Shown: positions 1 through 7,212, counted from the stretch's first letter. The stretch is DNA of 7,310 bases from Desulfobacula sp. (GCA_029940235.1 JAOZRI010000107.1:1-7310), one strand, 5' to 3'. Notes: a model not told the origin generated them from the letters alone. Translations and numbers: made by a program.

Positions 1-135
1 TGCTTCGTTGCTTCAAATTTTTGCAATCCTCATGTACTTATAGTACACTCCGGTTACAAAAATTCTTGCGCCTCACATATGGGCAACTTGTGAGCATACG
101 CTCCTCTGCGAGCCCATCCAAACATTGTAAGGTAG
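1..135. repeat. Probable intergenic repeat-like element (non-coding, dyad-rich)
   Basis: This stretch before hslV has no credible gene on either strand. It contains a perfect 6-bp inverted repeat with a 3-nt loop (TGTACT 33-38 / AGTACA 42-47), a second 6-bp dyad (CTCACA 72-77 / TGTGAG 89-94) and a small GAGC/GCTC dyad (92-95 / 100-103). It also has an imperfect direct repeat (TTGCaatCCTCAtgta near 22-36, TTGCgCCTCAcata near 67-79). Bases 61-120 are 32/60 G+C, richer than the AT-rich coding DNA that follows. The pattern resembles intergenic repeats that I recall from Desulfobacterales genomes, but only one copy is visible here, so repeat status is inferred. The left boundary lies outside the window. 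Confidence 0.45.
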
Positions 136-150
136 CGGATAAAATAAAAA

Positions 151-158
151 AGAGAGGG
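151..158 (+). promoter_or_regulatory. Ribosome-binding site for hslV (sets the GTG start)
   Basis: The purine run AGAGAGGG ends 6 nt before the GTG at 165. The reading frame stays open upstream to an ATG at 21, but that extension runs through the repeat-like element and is unlike any HslV N-terminus. This site therefore supports GTG 165 as the start. Confidence 0.75.
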
Positions 159-164
159 AAAAAA

Positions 165-713
165 GTGAGCACAGATGTATTCCACGGCACAACAATCCTT
201 GCTGTAAGGCAGGACAAAAAGATAGTTGTTGCAGGAGATGGTCAGGTGACCCTGGGCAATATTGTTACAAAACACAGGGCAAGAAAAGTCAGAAGAATTT
301 ATAATGACAAGATTATTACAGGCTTTGCAGGAGCCACTGCAGATGCTTTGACCCTGTCTGAGAAACTTGAAGAAAAACTTGAACGATATAATGGAAGTTT
401 GACAAGAGCCTGTGTTGAACTTGCAAGGGAGTGGAGAACAGATAAATATCTGCGCCGTCTTGAAGCCATGATGATTGCAGCAGATATGGATAATACTTAT
501 CTGTTATCCGGCAATGGAGATGTAATTGAGCCGGATGAAGGAATAATAAGTATTGGTTCAGGTAGTACTGCTGCCCAGGCCGCAGCTGTTGCCATGCTGG
601 AAAACACTGATTTTGAACCAAAGCAGATTGTTGAAAAAGCCATGAAAATTGCAGCTGATTTGTGTATTTATACCAATCATCATATAACTGTGGAAGAGAT
701 AATAAAAGAATGA
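165..713 (+). CDS. hslV: ATP-dependent protease peptidase subunit HslV (ClpQ)
   Basis: HslV is the N-terminal-nucleophile threonine peptidase of the cytoplasmic HslVU protease; two hexameric rings degrade proteins fed by HslU. From GTG 165 the product is 182 aa, close to the usual 174-182. It begins MSTDVFHG followed by TTILAV, so Thr9 should become the catalytic Thr1 after removal of an 8-residue propeptide. The FHG-TT junction is common outside enterobacteria, whereas E. coli HslV loses only Met. Other family landmarks are [10 protein letters not shown] (mature Asp17 in GD), the conserved Lys33 (KVRR), [21 protein letters not shown] and the C-terminal CIYTNH. The stop overlaps the hslU start as ATGA, indicating translational coupling and balanced subunit synthesis. 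An in-frame extension to ATG 21 was rejected. Confidence 0.96.
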   Translation: MSTDVFHGTTILAVRQDKKIVVAGDGQVTLGNIVTKHRARKVRRIYNDKIITGFAGATADALTLSEKLEEKLERYNGSLTRACVELAREWRTDKYLRRLEAMMIAADMDNTYLLSGNGDVIEPDEGIISIGSGSTAAQAAAVAMLENTDFEPKQIVEKAMKIAADLCIYTNHHITVEEIIKE

Positions 714-2077
714 AAGATTTAAAACCAGTCGAGATTGTAACAGAGTTAGACAAATATATAATTGGCCAGAAAGATGCCAAAAAATCAGTTGCCATTGCTC
801 TTCGAAACAGATGGAGAAGGCGACAGCTTGATAAGGACCTTCAAGAGGAGATTGCTCCTAAAAATATTATATTGATAGGCCCGACCGGAGTTGGTAAAAC
901 AGAGATTGCAAGAAGGCTTGCAAATTTAACTGATTCCCCTTTTTATAAGGTTGAGGCCTCAAAATTTACTGAGGTTGGATATGTTGGAAGAGATGTTGAA
1001 TCCATGATAAGAGATATTGTGGAATTGACAGTGAACCGCTTAAAGGCAAGACAGCAGGATGAAGTTCAGGAAAAAGCTGCAAAGATTGCTGAAGAGAGAA
1101 TTCTGGATCTTTTACTGCCGCCCCAGAAATCCAAAGAAGTGAAACATGATTCTGAAAATGATCAGGACACTCAAACTCTTGAAGAAGCAGAACCTGTCCC
1201 CTCAACCAGGGAAAAACTCAGAAAAATGCTTAACAGCGGCAAACTTGATTTAAGGCAGATTGACCTTGAAGTTGCTGATAAATCTTCCCCCATGGTTGAG
1301 ATTTTTTCCAATACTGGAATTGAAGAGATGGGCATTGATATAAAGGGTATGCTGGGAAATATGATGCCCAAAAATACCAAGCAGCGCAAGGTAAAGGTTA
1401 AAGAGGCCATAAAACTTCTTACACAGGAAGAGGCATCACATCTTGTTGATATGGAAAAGGTAAAGAGCGATGCCATTAATATGGTGGAACAGTCCGGGAT
1501 TATCTTTATTGATGAAATAGATAAAATAGCCGGTAAAGATTCAAGCCACGGACCTGAAGTATCAAAAGAGGGTGTACAGAGGGATCTTCTGCCCATTGTT
1601 GAAGGAAGCTCTGTGCCGACAAAATATGGAATTGTAAAAACCGACCATATTCTGTTCATAGCTTCAGGTGCATTCCATGTATCAAAACCTTCTGATCTTG
1701 TTCCTGAACTTCAGGGAAGGTTCCCCATAAGAGAAGAGTTACACTCCCTTGGAGCCCATGAATTTACAAGGATTTTAACAGAACCTAAAAATGCACTTGT
1801 CCTCCAGTATATTGCGCTTCTCAGAACCGATGGAGTGGATATTGAATTTACTGATGATGCTGTAGAAAAAATTGCCGATATTGCTGTGGAGGTAAACTCA
1901 ACCACAGAAAATATCGGTGCAAGAAGACTTCATACTCTCATGGAAAAACTTCTTGAAGAGATTCTTTTTAAAGCCCCGGATATTGAGGAAAAACATATTG
2001 TCATTGATGCTGCCTTTGTTGAAAAGCAGTTGATGAACATTGTTAAAAATGAAGATCTGTCAAGGTATATCCTATGA
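710..2077 (+). CDS. hslU: ATP-dependent protease ATPase subunit HslU (ClpY)
   Basis: HslU is the AAA+ hexameric unfoldase that threads substrates into HslV. The 455-aa product has the IIGQ motif (17-20), Walker A GPTGVGKT (57-64), the substrate-gripping pore loop GYVG (90-93), a long intermediate (I) domain at about 105-245, Walker B IIFIDEID (264-271), sensor-1 region IASGAFH (317-323), the arginine-finger region QGRFPIR (335-341) and sensor-2 GARR (403-406). The C-terminal SRYIL matches the tail that docks into and activates HslV. It is about 12 residues longer than E. coli HslU (443 aa); the extra length lies in an acidic stretch of the I domain near 140-165. The ATG overlaps the hslV stop, and the nearest SD-like sequence (GGAAGAG, 692-698) is poor and 11 nt away, so coupling is likely. 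Its own stop overlaps argB in the same ATGA manner. Confidence 0.97.
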   Translation: MKDLKPVEIVTELDKYIIGQKDAKKSVAIALRNRWRRRQLDKDLQEEIAPKNIILIGPTGVGKTEIARRLANLTDSPFYKVEASKFTEVGYVGRDVESMIRDIVELTVNRLKARQQDEVQEKAAKIAEERILDLLLPPQKSKEVKHDSENDQDTQTLEEAEPVPSTREKLRKMLNSGKLDLRQIDLEVADKSSPMVEIFSNTGIEEMGIDIKGMLGNMMPKNTKQRKVKVKEAIKLLTQEEASHLVDMEKVKSDAINMVEQSGIIFIDEIDKIAGKDSSHGPEVSKEGVQRDLLPIVEGSSVPTKYGIVKTDHILFIASGAFHVSKPSDLVPELQGRFPIREELHSLGAHEFTRILTEPKNALVLQYIALLRTDGVDIEFTDDAVEKIADIAVEVNSTTENIGARRLHTLMEKLLEEILFKAPDIEEKHIVIDAAFVEKQLMNIVKNEDLSRYIL

Positions 2078-2952
2078 AAACAAATGTTGCCAACATACTT
2101 ATTGAGGCATTGCCCTATATTAAAAGTTTTTCCGGCAAGACCATTGTGATCAAATATGGCGGTCATGCCATGAAAGATGAAAAACTTAAAAAAGATTTTG
2201 CCAATGATATCACTTTATTAAAGTATATTGGATTAAACCCTGTTGTTGTGCATGGTGGGGGGCCCCAGATTAATAAGGTTCTCGATGCCATGGGCATTAC
2301 CTCAAAATTTATCAGGGGCATGAGATATACAGATGGTGAAACCATGGATGTTGTTGAAATGGTTCTTGGTGGTAAAGTCAATAAGGATATTGTTGCCCGC
2401 ATTAATCGACAGGGCGGAAAAGCCGTGGGACTTACCGGTAAAGACGGTATGTTGATTACAGCAAAAAAAATGACTATTTACCACCAGGAAGATGAAAATA
2501 AACCGCCTGAAATTATTGATCCGGGTATGGTGGGAGAAGTCTCTAATATTAATCCTGATATTATTTATACTTTGATAGAAAAAGGATTTATTCCCATTAT
2601 TGCACCGGTGGGTATTGGAGAAAATGGTGAAACATACAATATTAATGCTGATCTTGTTGCATCCAAGATAGCAGCAGCCTTAAATGCCGAGCGTCTTATG
2701 CTTGTCACGGATGTGGATGGGGTTCTTGATGTTGACAGCAGGCTTATCTCTTCCATCAATGCAGAAGCTATAAAAAAGATGATTAAACTTGAAGGCATTA
2801 AAGGTGGAATGATTCCCAAGGTTGAATGTGCTTTGGATGCACTGAATAATGGCGTGACAAAATCCCATATTATTAATGGTAAATTATCCCATGCAGTATT
2901 GCTTGAACTGTTTACTGATTCCGGGATTGGAACCCAGGTTTTTGTGGAGTAA
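2074..2952 (+). CDS. argB: Acetylglutamate kinase (N-acetyl-L-glutamate 5-phosphotransferase)
   Basis: ArgB phosphorylates N-acetylglutamate with ATP, the second step of arginine synthesis, in the cytoplasm. The 292-aa product has the amino-acid-kinase fold motifs: VIKYGGHAM (25-33), HGGGPQI (60-66), the RGMRYTD substrate segment (81-87), GLTGKDG (119-125), [12 protein letters not shown] (189-200), LVTDVDGVL (210-218) and GGMIPKV (244-250). An N-terminal helix, [14 protein letters not shown] (6-19), precedes the core, and the C-terminus has SHIINGK (264-270) and [10 protein letters not shown] (278-287). These two regions are typical of the hexameric, arginine-inhibited NAGKs (Pseudomonas/Thermotoga type), so feedback inhibition by arginine is inferred. 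The start overlaps the hslU stop (ATGA), with AAGG (2062-2065) as a modest SD 8 nt upstream. Confidence 0.97.
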   Translation: MKTNVANILIEALPYIKSFSGKTIVIKYGGHAMKDEKLKKDFANDITLLKYIGLNPVVVHGGGPQINKVLDAMGITSKFIRGMRYTDGETMDVVEMVLGGKVNKDIVARINRQGGKAVGLTGKDGMLITAKKMTIYHQEDENKPPEIIDPGMVGEVSNINPDIIYTLIEKGFIPIIAPVGIGENGETYNINADLVASKIAAALNAERLMLVTDVDGVLDVDSRLISSINAEAIKKMIKLEGIKGGMIPKVECALDALNNGVTKSHIINGKLSHAVLLELFTDSGIGTQVFVE

Positions 2953-2955
2953 ATT

Positions 2956-4140
2956 ATGAATTCAATAAAAAAAACAGAAAATTTTGTATTTCAAACCTAT
3001 CTTCGACAGGGCAAAGCATTTGTTAAAGGAGAGGGAGTATTTCTCTGGGATGAGGACGGTAAAAAATATACAGACTTTCTATCTGGTATTGCTGTCTGCA
3101 GTCTTGGGCACTGTCACCCGAAAATTACGCAGGCAATAAGTAAACAGGCTTCAACACTTATCCATGTGTCCAACCTTTTTTATACTGAACCCCAGGCAGA
3201 GCTTGCATCAAAACTATGTGAAAAAAGCTTTGCTGACAGGGTGTTTTTTGCAAACTCAGGGGCAGAAGCCAATGAAGCTGCAATCAAACTTGCCAGAAGG
3301 TATTTTCAAAAAAAAGGTGAGAACAGCAGGTTTAAAATCATTACCATGGAGCAGTCTTTCCATGGACGTACCATGGCAACTTTGTCAGCCACGGGCCAGG
3401 ATAAAATTAAAGATGGGTTCTATCCACTGCTTAAAGGATTTTCCCATGTTCCCTTTAATGATATTAAAGCATTGGAAAAGCAAATTGATGCAACTGTTTG
3501 TGCTGTAATGCTTGAACCGCTTCAGGGTGAAGGAGGTATTATTGCTGCTGATCCTGAATATCTTAAAGCTGTCAGGCAGCTTTGTGATAAAACAGGAACA
3601 CTGTTGATTTTTGATGAAATTCAGTGCGGCATGGGAAGATGTGGAACCCTTTTCGCCCATGAGATGTACAATATAACACCGGATATCATGACTCTTGCCA
3701 AAGCCCTTGGCAATGGTTTACCCATAGGAGCCATGCTGGCAACCGGAGATGCAGCCACTGGATTTGATTATGGAAGTCATGCCACAACCTTTGGAGGAAC
3801 ACCCCTTGCCACAGCCGCTGCATTGGAAGTTGTAAACATTATCAGTGAGCCATCGTTTCTTGAGCAGGTTTGTGCCAGAGGTCAATATTTTAAAGAGCAG
3901 TTAGAAAAGCTTAAGAATAAGCATGCAAGAGCCGTGGGTATAAGGGGAAAAGGATTATTGCTTGGACTGGAATTAAGCTTAGAAGCAGACAGGAATGCTG
4001 CTTTTTTTGTGGAGCAACTGTTTAAAAAAGGCTTTATAATAAATGGAATCCAGGATAAAATATTAAGATTTGCACCACCCCTGATTATTGAAAATCAAGA
4101 AATTGACAGGCTGATATCTGCCTTAGACAGCCTTTTATAA
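2956..4140 (+). CDS. argD: Acetylornithine aminotransferase (PLP-dependent, class III)
   Basis: ArgD transfers an amino group from glutamate to N-acetylglutamate 5-semialdehyde, giving N-acetylornithine; family members often also serve as the succinyldiaminopimelate aminotransferase of lysine synthesis. The 394-aa product has the expected length and class-III motifs: FLSGIAVCSLGHCHP (41-55), the phosphate-binding SGAEANE (101-107), FHGRT (135-139), EPLQGEGG (187-194), the PLP-ring aspartate in FDEIQCGMGR (Asp220) and the Schiff-base lysine in LAKALGNG (Lys249). TTFGGTP (277-283) supplies the cross-subunit phosphate contact. The gene starts 3 bp after the argB stop, and its SD (GGAG, 2946-2949) lies inside the last argB codons. 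A GABA or ornithine aminotransferase is possible from motifs alone, but the arg context settles ArgD. Confidence 0.95.
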   Translation: MNSIKKTENFVFQTYLRQGKAFVKGEGVFLWDEDGKKYTDFLSGIAVCSLGHCHPKITQAISKQASTLIHVSNLFYTEPQAELASKLCEKSFADRVFFANSGAEANEAAIKLARRYFQKKGENSRFKIITMEQSFHGRTMATLSATGQDKIKDGFYPLLKGFSHVPFNDIKALEKQIDATVCAVMLEPLQGEGGIIAADPEYLKAVRQLCDKTGTLLIFDEIQCGMGRCGTLFAHEMYNITPDIMTLAKALGNGLPIGAMLATGDAATGFDYGSHATTFGGTPLATAAALEVVNIISEPSFLEQVCARGQYFKEQLEKLKNKHARAVGIRGKGLLLGLELSLEADRNAAFFVEQLFKKGFIINGIQDKILRFAPPLIIENQEIDRLISALDSLL

Positions 4141-4159
4141 CACAGGAGAAAACAGGCTG
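4128..4159 (+). promoter_or_regulatory. Possible hairpin around the argH ribosome-binding site
   Basis: An inverted repeat spans the argD/argH junction: CAGCCT 4128-4133 pairs with AGGCTG 4154-4159. Allowing a bulged C at 4153, the stem can extend by three T-A pairs (4134-4136 with 4150-4152). The loop (4137-4149) then holds the argD stop and the only good SD, AGGAG (4144-4148). That SD is 13 nt from the argH ATG at 4162, longer than usual; a weaker AGG at 4154-4156 is 5 nt away. Folding is inferred by eye and not calculated. Confidence 0.35.
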
Positions 4160-4161
4160 AC

Positions 4162-5574
4162 ATGGATAAAAACAGCAAAAATAGCAACAGGGAAAATAAA
4201 AAGCTCTGGGGCGGAAGATTTTCCGAAGAAACAAACAAACTGGTTGAGGAATTTAATGCATCCATTGATGTGGACAAACGCCTTTATGACAGTGATATTG
4301 AAGGATCCATTGCACATCTGAAAATGATGGCAAATCAATCCATTATTACCCAGGATGAAGCCGGGACTCTTATCAAAGGGCTTGGTAAAGTAAAAGAGCA
4401 GATTGAGAACAGTGAAATGCAGTTTTCAGCAAGCCTTGAAGATATTCACATGCATATAGAAGATGCCCTTGGCAAAGTTTCCGGTGATGTTGCAAAGAAA
4501 CTGCATACTGCAAGAAGCCGAAATGACCAGGTAGCTCTCGATGTCAGGATTTATCTGAAAAAAGAGACAAAGCTTGTAATTGATCTTTTGTATGGATTCC
4601 AGAAATCTCTTGTTAAAATGGCAGACAGCCATCTTGATGTAATAATGCCTGGATACACCCATCTTCAGAGAGCCCAGCCAGTATTATTTTCTCACCATCT
4701 TCTGGCATATTATGAGATGTTTAAACGGGATATTCAAAGATTTAAGGAGTGCTTTAAAAGAATTGATGTCATGCCTTTAGGTGCTGCTGCCCTGGCCGGT
4801 ACGACTTATCCTTTAAATCGTGAATTTACAAAAGAGGTACTCTCTTTTTCCAAGGTGTCAGACAACAGTATTGATTCTGTATCAGACAGGGATTTTGTAA
4901 TAGAATTTATCTCGCATTCTTCCATTGCCATGATTCATTTTTCAAGGCTTTGTGAAGAGCTGATTTTATGGTCGTCTTCAGAATTTTCCTTTATCACGAT
5001 TTCAGATGCCTTTACCACGGGATCAAGTATCATGCCCCAGAAAAAGAACCCTGATGTGGCAGAGCTTGTCAGGGGTAAAACCGGCAGAGTTGTGGGCAAT
5101 CTTGTCTCTATTCTCACCTTGATGAAATCTTTACCCCTTGCATATAATAAAGATATGCAGGAAGACAAGGAACCTCTGTTTGATACGGTTGATACCCTTA
5201 AAATCTGCACAGAAGTGTATACAAGGATGTTCGAAAATATAAAAGTTCATAAAAAAAGAATGTATAAAGCCTGTTCTACAGGTTTTTTAAATGCAACAGA
5301 TCTTGCTGACTATCTTGTGTCAAAGGGCATGGCTTTCAGGCAGGCACATGGAGTTGCAGGACAGGCCGTTGCTTTTGCATTAAAGCTTGGAAAAGAGCTC
5401 GATGATTTGAGCATTGAAGAGTTTCAAAGCTTAAGTGATTTAATAGGCCAGGATGTCTATGAATTTCTTACAATTGAAAAAATGATTTCAAGACGGATTT
5501 CTTATGGGGGAACTGGTTTTGACAGTGTTAAACAGGCAGTGCAAAAAGCCATGAAGGAGCTGGATCTTAAATGA
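4162..5574 (+). CDS. argH: Argininosuccinate lyase
   Basis: ArgH cleaves argininosuccinate to arginine and fumarate, the final step of arginine synthesis, as a homotetramer of the fumarase/aspartase superfamily. The 470-aa length is typical. Visible motifs are KLWGGRF (14-20), HTARSRNDQVA (115-125), GYTHLQRAQP (164-173, with the conserved Thr166-His167), TTYPLNR (214-220) and the superfamily signature GSSIMPQKKNP (287-297), where Ser288 is the expected catalytic serine and Lys294/Asn296 bind substrate. The first 13 residues are polar and Lys/Asn-rich and not conserved. The gene lies 21 bp after argD, so the argF and argG functions are not encoded between them. Its stop overlaps the lipoprotein start (ATGA). 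Confidence 0.97.
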   Translation: MDKNSKNSNRENKKLWGGRFSEETNKLVEEFNASIDVDKRLYDSDIEGSIAHLKMMANQSIITQDEAGTLIKGLGKVKEQIENSEMQFSASLEDIHMHIEDALGKVSGDVAKKLHTARSRNDQVALDVRIYLKKETKLVIDLLYGFQKSLVKMADSHLDVIMPGYTHLQRAQPVLFSHHLLAYYEMFKRDIQRFKECFKRIDVMPLGAAALAGTTYPLNREFTKEVLSFSKVSDNSIDSVSDRDFVIEFISHSSIAMIHFSRLCEELILWSSSEFSFITISDAFTTGSSIMPQKKNPDVAELVRGKTGRVVGNLVSILTLMKSLPLAYNKDMQEDKEPLFDTVDTLKICTEVYTRMFENIKVHKKRMYKACSTGFLNATDLADYLVSKGMAFRQAHGVAGQAVAFALKLGKELDDLSIEEFQSLSDLIGQDVYEFLTIEKMISRRISYGGTGFDSVKQAVQKAMKELDLK

Positions 5575-5999
5575 GATATAAAAAAATATTATTACTGGCT
5601 TTACTGGCACTGTCCATTAATCTCTTTTTCATTTTCTCAGGATGTGGAAAAAAAGGGCCGCCATTGCCTCCGAAAATAAAAGGATGGATGATAGCAGCTC
5701 CTTTTGATTTAAAACATACCCTGGATCAAGACATAATCACACTCTCCTGGAACCATGAAATTGATAAAGAGACAGCTGTAATCAAGCCGGAAGGATTTGA
5801 AATCCATATGGCAAAAAAAACATATGAAGAGTGTGCAGGATGTCCTTTTAAATTTAATAAGATTGGATCTGTTTCAATGCCTGCCATGGAATTTGTTTTT
5901 AAAGTGCAGAAAGGGTTTAAATACTATTTAAGAATCCAGGCTGCAGGGGAAGACAATACAAAAAGTGAATACTCAAAAACTATTCAGATTGAAAATTAG
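5571..5999 (+). CDS. Small lipoprotein with LptM (YifL)-like N-terminus and FnIII-like domain
   Basis: The 142-aa product starts with a lipoprotein signal: basic MRYKK, a hydrophobic stretch (6-22) and a lipobox-like FSGC with Cys25 as the likely lipidated residue (Phe at -3 is unusual; Leu is typical). Immediately after comes CGKKGPPLPP (25-34), the motif seen at the mature N-terminus of LptM/YifL-type lipoproteins, which in E. coli assist maturation of the LptD outer-membrane translocon. Residues about 42-140 look like one beta-sandwich of fibronectin-III type: APFDL, ITLSWN, GFEIHM, FKYYLRIQA and a terminal SEYSKTIQI. A Cys pair lies in ECAGCP (Cys88, Cys91). An outer-membrane periplasmic-face location is inferred. 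The start is fixed by ATGA overlap with argH and by AAGGAG (5554-5559). In many deltaproteobacteria, as I recall, such a gene sits between argH and lysA; lysA is not here. Its exact function is unknown. Confidence 0.85.
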   Translation: MRYKKILLLALLALSINLFFIFSGCGKKGPPLPPKIKGWMIAAPFDLKHTLDQDIITLSWNHEIDKETAVIKPEGFEIHMAKKTYEECAGCPFKFNKIGSVSMPAMEFVFKVQKGFKYYLRIQAAGEDNTKSEYSKTIQIEN

Positions 6000-6007
6000 T
6001 AAGGAAT

Positions 6008-6013
6008 GAGGTG
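6008..6013 (+). promoter_or_regulatory. Ribosome-binding site for folK
   Basis: GAGGTG lies 3 nt before the GTG at 6017 and 6 nt before the adjacent in-frame TTG at 6020. AAGGA (6001-6005) lies 11 nt before the GTG. Spacing from GAGGTG favours TTG 6020, while codon preference favours GTG 6017; the difference is one residue. Confidence 0.6.
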
Positions 6014-6016
6014 TGA

Positions 6017-6535
6017 GTGTTGAGAAGTAAGGTATTTACAGCTTACCTGAGTATTGGGTCAAATGTTGGAGACAAAAAAAAGAATCTTGATGATGCCATA
6101 GATCTTTTGGGCAGGCATGATAAAATTGATGTGGTTAAAGTATCACCTTTTTATAAGACCCAGCCACAAAATTATTTAAACCAGGATTGGTTTGTAAATG
6201 CAGCCTTAAAAATTGAGACAAAATTAAATCCTCACAAATTGCTTGATGCCATAAAAGTATTGGAAAACAGGTTAGATAAAAATGGAAAATCTTTCAGATT
6301 CGGCCCAAGAATCATTGATCTCGACATTATTTATTATGAAAATCTGATTTTAAAAACAGATCTGCTTGAAATTCCACATCCAAGAATGCATGAAAGGTGT
6401 TTTGTATTGACGCCAATTTGTGATATAGGAGCTCATGAAATACATCCGGTCTTAAAGCTGAGATCAGATGAATTATTAAAAAAAATAGAAAAAATAGAAA
6501 CCCAGAAGGTTATTCTTCTAAACAAATTAAATTAA
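6017..6535 (+). CDS. folK: 2-amino-4-hydroxy-6-hydroxymethyldihydropteridine pyrophosphokinase (HPPK)
   Basis: FolK transfers pyrophosphate from ATP to 6-hydroxymethyl-7,8-dihydropterin, preparing the pterin for joining to p-aminobenzoate in folate synthesis. The 172-aa product (171 if TTG 6020 is used) has AYLSIGSNVGDK (9-20), SPFYKTQP (43-50), DWFVNAA (57-63), the HPPK signature RFGPRIIDLDIIYY (94-107), with Asp101 and Asp103 as the expected Mg2+ ligands, and HPRMHERCFVL (121-131). The length matches the single-domain enzyme; there is no fused FolB or FolP domain and no other folate gene in the window. It follows the lipoprotein gene by 17 bp and precedes the transaldolase gene by 18 bp, so it is probably expressed with them. 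The start codon is uncertain between two adjacent non-ATG triplets. Confidence 0.94.
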   Translation: MLRSKVFTAYLSIGSNVGDKKKNLDDAIDLLGRHDKIDVVKVSPFYKTQPQNYLNQDWFVNAALKIETKLNPHKLLDAIKVLENRLDKNGKSFRFGPRIIDLDIIYYENLILKTDLLEIPHPRMHERCFVLTPICDIGAHEIHPVLKLRSDELLKKIEKIETQKVILLNKLN

Positions 6536-6541
6536 AATATC

Positions 6542-6547
6542 AGGAGG
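6542..6547 (+). promoter_or_regulatory. Strong ribosome-binding site for the transaldolase-family gene (TTG start)
   Basis: AGGAGG is a full consensus Shine-Dalgarno sequence 6 nt before TTG 6554. The product begins MKFFIDTAN only if this TTG is the start, which is where family members begin. Confidence 0.85.
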
Positions 6548-6553
6548 CTTAAA

Positions 6554-7198
6554 TTGAAGTTTTTTATAGATACTGCCAATATTGATGAGATTAAAGATGC
6601 AAATAATATGGGCATGGTTGACGGCGTAACAACAAACCCGTCTTTAATTGCAAGGGAAGATGGTGAATTTAAACAGATTATCACAGATATCTGCAAAATT
6701 GTAAAAGGCCCTGTCAGCGCAGAAGTCATCAGCCTGGAATATGATGGTATGGTAAAAGAAGCTCTGGAGCTTGCACAAATAGCAGAGAATATTACCGTTA
6801 AGATTCCAATGACTGTTGAAGGATTAAAAGCTGTTAAAACTCTTTCTGACAAGAAAATTAAAACAAATGTAACATTGGTTTTTTCAGCTCTTCAGGCATT
6901 AATGGCTGCAAAAGCAGGAGCCACATTTGTAAGTCCGTTTGTGGGCAGACTTGATGACCTTGCACAGGAAGGCATGGGATTAATTGAAGAGATTGCCCAG
7001 ATATATGCAAACTATGATTTTGACACCCAGATTATTGTGGCAAGCGTTAGAAGCCCTCTCCATGTTCTGGACTCTGCTCTTCTTGGGGCTGATGTTGCCA
7101 CCATTCCATATGGCGTGTTGAAAAAACTTGCATCCCATCACATGACAGATAAAGGAATTGATGCCTTTATGGCAGACTGGAATAAAAAGAACGGATAA
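6554..7198 (+). CDS. fsa: Small transaldolase / fructose-6-phosphate aldolase family protein (probable transaldolase)
   Basis: This 214-aa protein belongs to the compact class-I TIM-barrel aldolases (FSA/TalC/MipB). It has FIDTAN with Asp6, [10 protein letters not shown] (24-33), the Schiff-base lysine in TVKIPMT (Lys83, equivalent to FsaA Lys85), TNVTLVF (104-110) and SPFVGRLDD (127-135). Two active-site positions separate the activities: FsaA has Gln59 and Tyr131, whereas this protein has Glu57 (SAEV) and Phe129 (SPFV), as in true transaldolases. I therefore infer transfer of a dihydroxyacetone unit between sugar phosphates in the non-oxidative pentose phosphate pathway, although automated annotation may call it fructose-6-phosphate aldolase. 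Cytoplasmic. It starts with TTG behind AGGAGG and is the last protein gene before the tRNA. No terminator is evident after it. Confidence 0.93.
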   Translation: MKFFIDTANIDEIKDANNMGMVDGVTTNPSLIAREDGEFKQIITDICKIVKGPVSAEVISLEYDGMVKEALELAQIAENITVKIPMTVEGLKAVKTLSDKKIKTNVTLVFSALQALMAAKAGATFVSPFVGRLDDLAQEGMGLIEEIAQIYANYDFDTQIIVASVRSPLHVLDSALLGADVATIPYGVLKKLASHHMTDKGIDAFMADWNKKNG

Positions 7199-7212
7199 TT
7201 GGTAATTTAATA

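Noticed and set aside
116..146. Possible hslV promoter with -10-like TAAAAT at 140-145
   Set aside because: No acceptable -35 hexamer lies at proper spacing, and the A-rich DNA before the SD gives such matches easily.
21..164. 48-residue N-terminal extension of HslV from ATG 21
   Set aside because: It runs through the repeat-like element, has no resemblance to HslV N-termini, and would place the catalytic threonine at residue 57. GTG 165 has a good SD and the expected FHG-TT context.
54..275. Minus-strand 73-residue open frame over the hslV start
   Set aside because: It overlaps hslV coding DNA antisense, has no recognisable family features and no SD; only its tail lies in the repeat-like region.
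316..795. Minus-strand 159-residue open frame opposite hslV/hslU
   Set aside because: It is Leu/Gln/Ser-rich shadow translation antisense to two conserved genes, without a ribosome-binding site or known motifs.
1171..1659. Minus-strand 162-residue open frame opposite hslU
   Set aside because: Its Ser/Ile/Phe-rich composition is typical of antisense shadows of Glu/Asp/Lys-rich genes; the sense strand is plainly HslU.
3164..3508. Plus-strand 114-residue frame inside argD
   Set aside because: It is out of frame within a fully intact argD whose motifs span the region; it has no family features.
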